Source: Acridotheres tristis (lineage: Eukaryota; Chordata; Aves; Passeriformes; Sturnidae). Taken from it: 64,000 nucleotides of DNA. The notes under the pieces were generated by a model. The model searched no databases and had not been told where the DNA came from. It saw only the letters and a list, made by a program, of their open reading frames with translations. Numbering within the stretch: the first letter of the stretch is position 1; every line of letters starts with the position of its first letter. Position numbers and translations under genes: made by a program. Shown here one piece after another: positions 63,501 to 64,000 of this stretch. Location: assembly GCA_037013685.1 (NCBI GenBank), contig CM072887.1:43761154-43825153 (forward strand), read 5' to 3'.

Positions 63501-64000
63501 GTCTCACTGAGCACAGCTGCTCCAACGGCACAGTGAACTACCTACATTTTTTGCAAAGCTGGTAGTAAAAGGAAAAATTCTTGTATGAATTACAGGAAGA
63601 GATAGCCTCACAGTGCAAGGAGAATATCTATTCTCTGGCAGCAGCAAAAGGGATGAGAAGTAGTCATGCAATGACAGATCCTCTGAGGAGAAGTTATTTC
63701 CCTTTTGACTAACATAAAGCTTCATCTTGTCCCCTTTTATACCCACCTGGCTGGATGCTAAATAGCATATCAACCCCACACCTGCCTTTTTAACCTATGA
63801 CAGTGTTCAAGTATCTGGAAGCTGATCACTATATACCCCTCGTAAGATTTTTCCAGTTGGAATACTCCTCTCTGCCAGCAAGCAAATTTCCTGTAGCACG
63901 TGGGACTATGTTCAAATGCATGTTACCAGCACAAGTCAGCTGTGCCAGAGAAGGCAGATGGATGGATGGGAATCTACCACACGAACCTCCAGGAGAACAC
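35851..64000 (-). CDS. HEATR1: HEATR1, HEAT repeat-containing protein 1 (Utp10/BAP28 homologue), N-terminus missing
   Basis: Nucleolar HEAT-repeat scaffold of the t-UTP part of the small-subunit processome, needed for rRNA transcription by Pol I and early 18S processing (known for human HEATR1 and yeast Utp10). Thirty-eight consecutive coding exons were placed on the minus strand between 63281 and 35851. Their phases close at every junction and they sum to 5521 nt: one base of a split codon, 1839 full codons and TAA. No frameshift or stop interrupts them. Alignment to the human sequence as I recall it is strong throughout, e.g. FVDALPHVPEHRRLPIL, EEEQAINRQTAL, FSVAMADDSLWKPLNYQILL and the end GEPLQSYF. 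The human protein is 2144 residues, so about 300 N-terminal residues lie right of the window. No exon was found at 63282-64000. The conserved C-terminal BP28CT-type region falls roughly in exons 38261-39823; HEAT repeats cover the rest. If human numbering holds, these are exons 8-45. Confidence 0.97.
36319..36427 (-). CDS. HEATR1: HEATR1 coding exon
   Basis: Starts VRFAALLALI, ends PESIPFLAELME plus one base. Final HEAT repeat. Donor gtaatg. Confidence 0.95.
37133..37291 (-). CDS. HEATR1: HEATR1 coding exon
   Basis: Starts LENVLGGDEKFQERV, ends QILLKTRHNSPK. 53 codons. The donor is AAG|gttggg, a weak match at +3 and +4. Confidence 0.95.
37576..37597. repeat. Poly-T/A homopolymer (22 nt)
   Basis: Uninterrupted T run on the plus strand, in a HEATR1 intron just downstream (in transcript sense) of the exon at 37652-37806. 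Confidence 0.9.
37652..37806 (-). CDS. HEATR1: HEATR1 coding exon
   Basis: Starts (D)EAFFDSDNNTEKS, ends ETLMQPLVDQ. Donor gtattg. Confidence 0.94.
38261..38429 (-). CDS. HEATR1: HEATR1 coding exon
   Basis: Starts LFDWSKTEATLRDRLLTFHR, ends LNQVNISKT plus one base. Part of the conserved BP28CT-type region. Confidence 0.96.
38523..38627 (-). CDS. HEATR1: HEATR1 coding exon
   Basis: Starts DDLEEVGKIEAYIIDCL, ends SFRPLFFK. 35 codons. The intron to the next exon is only 93 nt. Confidence 0.96.
38876..39010 (-). CDS. HEATR1: HEATR1 coding exon
   Basis: Starts NCLGPLMNILKEHI, ends VLDFRTEHAE. 45 codons. Confidence 0.95.
39408..39602 (+). mobile_element. Fragment of an avian endogenous-retrovirus LTR
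   Basis: 'ttggctgggatggagttaat', 'tggtgctgtgttttagatct', 'ttgctgaacagtgcttgtga' and 'tgggaggggacacagct' are successive landmarks of a widespread bird LTR (ERVL-like, recalled from other bird genomes). The piece is antisense to HEATR1 and lies between exons 38876-39010 and 39665-39823. It is the 5' part only, with no internal viral genes. The family assignment is from memory. Confidence 0.7.
39665..39823 (-). CDS. HEATR1: HEATR1 coding exon
   Basis: Starts VVRLEKIVAEFGPSSQ, contains LKTILATRLAPRILLPAV, ends EMLHTRK. 53 codons. The stretch LAPRxLLPA is shared with human. Confidence 0.96.
40336..40486 (-). CDS. HEATR1: HEATR1 coding exon
   Basis: Starts LMPALLKTLKSKKELVS, contains AETLPHFLSPYL, ends LLECLLQ. 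Preceded by a split Arg codon. Confidence 0.96.
40675..40756 (-). mobile_element. CR1 LINE 3'-end fragment
   Basis: The plus strand shows 'cacagaatggttt', 'aaagatcatctagatc' and 'accaggttactcaaagccct', the antisense of the CR1 3' terminus. Sense with HEATR1, in the intron between 40486 and 41219. Confidence 0.75.
41219..41508 (-). CDS. HEATR1: HEATR1 coding exon (largest, 290 nt)
   Basis: Starts ILQLLGLVPELIAIVKCRR, contains EEEEEQAINRQTALFSLKLL and GSALLCIAEVT, ends AQAIPQLP plus two bases. Very close to human. Confidence 0.97.
41722..41862 (-). CDS. HEATR1: HEATR1 coding exon
   Basis: Starts VNALLPTETFIPVIGGL, contains LPSVRRKAMDLLNNKVQQ, ends TKWQKSQ. 47 codons. Confidence 0.97.
42640..42763 (-). 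CDS. HEATR1: HEATR1 coding exon
   Basis: Starts LLEEVLHYINTVASSVEGN, ends KFWRVLLSKCYDMLDK. The first base completes an Arg codon. Confidence 0.96.
43434..43480 (-). CDS. HEATR1: HEATR1 short coding exon (47 nt)
   Basis: Reads IVEYEGTEELQELEQ plus two bases. It closes the frame between SFVKK and LLEEVL. Human has VVESGGPEILKGLEER here. Confidence 0.9.
44105..44271 (-). CDS. HEATR1: HEATR1 coding exon
   Basis: Starts DPETKKLRTCKTK, contains KQLRHFKFLSVSFMSQLLSS, ends QSFVKK. Confidence 0.96.
44360..44535 (-). mobile_element. CR1 LINE 3' fragment inside a 308-nt HEATR1 intron
   Basis: The plus strand reads 'ttgttcaaagccccatccag', 'gatggggcatccaccacctc' and 'ctgttccagtgcctcaccac', the antisense of the CR1 3' region. 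It fills over half of the intron 44272-44579 and begins about 45 nt past the donor. Confidence 0.88.
44580..44706 (-). CDS. HEATR1: HEATR1 coding exon
   Basis: Starts DAVLEADTEFWISICCEF, ends TELPENKE plus one base. Donor gtaacc. Confidence 0.95.
45386..45616 (-). CDS. HEATR1: HEATR1 coding exon
   Basis: Starts AEDSDLSESSGGVEEVV, contains FVDALPHVPEHRRLPILSQL and LLFEQYVTKTV, ends TSSTDK. 77 codons, very strong match to human. Donor gttagc. Confidence 0.97.
46866..46994 (-). CDS. HEATR1: HEATR1 coding exon
   Basis: Starts DKVLHNIMPIFTFMGANVLR, ends MVIPALIQ. 43 codons. Confidence 0.97.
46995..48457 (-). other. HEATR1 intron (1.46 kb)
   Basis: AT-rich, with no exon, RNA gene or repeat family recognised. 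The neighbouring intron 45617-46865 is likewise featureless. Confidence 0.5.
48458..48579 (-). CDS. HEATR1: HEATR1 coding exon
   Basis: Starts (D)VLDKEKFNVELIVQC, contains MPQTHHHALLLLG, ends VAGMFP. Confidence 0.97.
48837..48955 (-). CDS. HEATR1: HEATR1 coding exon
   Basis: Starts CLEPTASEEENMEYTK, contains LILSCLLNICQKLSSDG, ends KVPA plus one base. Confidence 0.96.
49682..49825 (-). CDS. HEATR1: HEATR1 coding exon
   Basis: Starts KPQDAELAPETSHLSWQRV, contains LILELLQHKKKL, ends LVPALFNLLS plus two bases of a split Arg codon. Confidence 0.96.
50874..50980 (-). CDS. HEATR1: HEATR1 coding exon
   Basis: Starts ITVCAEQIVKELEPPKQ, ends TVQQTRRQKMQQQ plus two bases. Donor gtaaaa. Confidence 0.95.
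51393..51524 (-). CDS. HEATR1: HEATR1 coding exon
   Basis: Starts ITKPFFAAVSDGMVQQKLL, ends QTISSVFKG. 44 codons. Confidence 0.96.
52269..52511 (-). CDS. HEATR1: HEATR1 coding exon
   Basis: Starts MVLSHLLPALDRLLEKV, contains LHLILGKFNEYSATLL, ends FQITALGQ. 81 codons. Confidence 0.96.
53346..53513 (-). CDS. HEATR1: HEATR1 coding exon
   Basis: Starts IMGTLFEELETQPKQKSQ, ends LLKILHEIHGE. 56 codons. Confidence 0.95.
53843..54015 (-). CDS. HEATR1: HEATR1 coding exon
   Basis: Starts (V)VISLLINLGSPVSEVRRAA, ends VSDPTYIAQ. Confidence 0.96.
54510..54562. repeat. (GATA)n microsatellite, about 13 units
   Basis: Perfect tetranucleotide run. Its right end lies 12 nt from the 5' splice site of the exon at 54577-54769, so in HEATR1 pre-mRNA it reads (UAUC)n almost immediately after the donor. 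Confidence 0.97.
54577..54769 (-). CDS. HEATR1: HEATR1 coding exon
   Basis: Starts VHLKDSEVLFKFLSILWTYS, contains LQTQALYIGYALLESQ, ends LLSPSSP plus one base. Donor CCAG|gtaaag. Confidence 0.96.
55426..55574 (-). CDS. HEATR1: HEATR1 coding exon
   Basis: Starts (E)ESWWNPESLNQDSQDYLHL, ends ALMNLLFK. 49 full codons. Confidence 0.95.
55858..56041 (-). CDS. HEATR1: HEATR1 coding exon
   Basis: Starts ETSLNWSVEAVEETLVPKDL, ends LKPPLSFSK plus one base. Less conserved than its neighbours. Confidence 0.93.
56747..56944 (-). CDS. HEATR1: HEATR1 coding exon
   Basis: Starts VDDLILVAETESDSVRQKV, contains YFPVAIRIFRFLDKKI, ends RTCEPAE. 66 codons. Confidence 0.95.
57288..57412. repeat. AT-rich dinucleotide tract
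   Basis: Several (TA)n runs with CATA interruptions (tttatatatatatatatatg and later ttatatatatatatgcac). Imperfect microsatellite in a HEATR1 intron. Confidence 0.85.
57524..57648 (-). CDS. HEATR1: HEATR1 coding exon
   Basis: Starts (V)ALEEAFKSTKSAELVGVAN, ends NPSLLLQM. The acceptor is ccttggag rather than the usual pyrimidine-AG. Confidence 0.93.
57918..58129 (-). CDS. HEATR1: HEATR1 coding exon
   Basis: Starts YKVLERAVKILVKEEILKE, contains LLPFMIVTNAN, ends SLHPLLKGWPE plus one base. 70 codons. Confidence 0.95.
58429..58517 (-). CDS. HEATR1: HEATR1 coding exon
   Basis: Starts IFRKQVKPEVIVSSLLNIF, ends ADLSKDGK plus two bases of a Trp codon. Confidence 0.95.
59517..59612 (-). CDS. HEATR1: HEATR1 coding exon
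   Basis: Starts EGFDQAFIEEAIFGRLKDDN, ends MSALSSLE. 32 codons. Donor gtgtgt. Confidence 0.95.
60030..60137 (-). CDS. HEATR1: HEATR1 coding exon
   Basis: Starts FLEVSDTSLLLSLNHPQPAV, ends HLKDVIETSK. 36 codons. Donor gtttgt. Confidence 0.95.
60138..61371 (-). other. HEATR1 intron (1.23 kb)
   Basis: No exon or repeat family recognised. A T-rich simple tract lies at 61218-61262. Confidence 0.5.
61372..61489 (-). CDS. HEATR1: HEATR1 coding exon
   Basis: Starts YPKALDSVLEKHLEDCTDEA, ends QFISLSLSCGKYK. Donor gtaggt. Confidence 0.95.
61942..62052 (-). CDS. HEATR1: HEATR1 coding exon
   Basis: Starts (S)KFLEEFISCGTEIESNPT, ends ILPLIRLLER plus two bases. Confidence 0.94.
62399..62507 (-). CDS. 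HEATR1: HEATR1 coding exon
   Basis: Starts (E)EQEESEETENSIYIMHL, ends LEKDLDSLLA plus two bases. Donor gtgagt. Confidence 0.93.
63148..63281 (-). CDS. HEATR1: HEATR1 coding exon (most 5' one in the window)
   Basis: Starts PFNYLCKTPELVALLQGL, contains GYDISPLLRYLLPHLV, ends MKSDT plus one base. Human reads PFPHLCNVPDLITILHGI here. Acceptor ttctgcag. Confidence 0.95.
63282..64000 (-). other. HEATR1 intron at the right edge
   Basis: No further HEATR1 exon is visible. The 91-codon minus-strand frame at 63504-63779 has no similarity to the gene. Confidence 0.55.

Noticed and set aside
1..64000. tRNA, rRNA or intronic snoRNA genes
   Set aside because: No tRNA B-box-like sequence was noticed outside coding exons. 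C/D or H/ACA snoRNAs in the HEATR1 introns cannot be excluded by eye, but none was convincing.

Overview
The window is vertebrate nuclear DNA, almost certainly from a bird. Three multi-exon protein genes with GT-AG introns are readable. Avian repeat families, namely 3' ends of CR1 LINEs and an endogenous-retrovirus LTR fragment, sit between and inside them. The species cannot be named from the sequence alone. No operons, CRISPR arrays, tRNA genes or rRNA genes were seen.

Layout, left to right. (1) About 1 to 13.5 kb, plus strand: the 3' part of EDARADD, the death-domain adaptor of the ectodysplasin receptor. Five coding exons are present and end at a stop at 11320-11322; the first exon(s) lie upstream of the window. 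(2) About 13.5 to 19.9 kb: gene-poor spacer, ending in a long CR1 copy at about 18990-19825. (3) About 19.9 to 34.7 kb, plus strand: LGALS8 (galectin-8), with a CpG-island promoter, a non-coding first exon, nine coding exons giving a 339-residue tandem-repeat galectin, and a poly(A) signal at 34679. (4) About 35.7 kb to the right edge, minus strand: HEATR1 (homologue of yeast Utp10), converging tail to tail with LGALS8. Thirty-eight consecutive coding exons join in one open frame of 1839 codons plus stop; only the N-terminal exons lie beyond the window. The order EDARADD-LGALS8-HEATR1 and all three orientations match what I recall of human 1q42-q43, which supports orthology.

The genes act in unrelated processes: EDAR to NF-kB signalling in skin appendages, glycan recognition by galectin-8, and rRNA transcription and small-subunit processing by HEATR1. 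They are neighbours by conserved synteny, not a functional cluster.

The most interesting points are in LGALS8. Its first coding exon is three tandem 36-nt units that extend the N-terminus by 23 residues. A candidate alternative terminal exon at 23876-24046 would make a 94-residue product with no carbohydrate-recognition domain. The promoter carries a perfect 20-bp palindrome centred on a CRE, and exon 1 has a uORF in strong Kozak context. All exon boundaries come from reading splice sites and frame by eye; reading-phase arithmetic closes at every junction I list.
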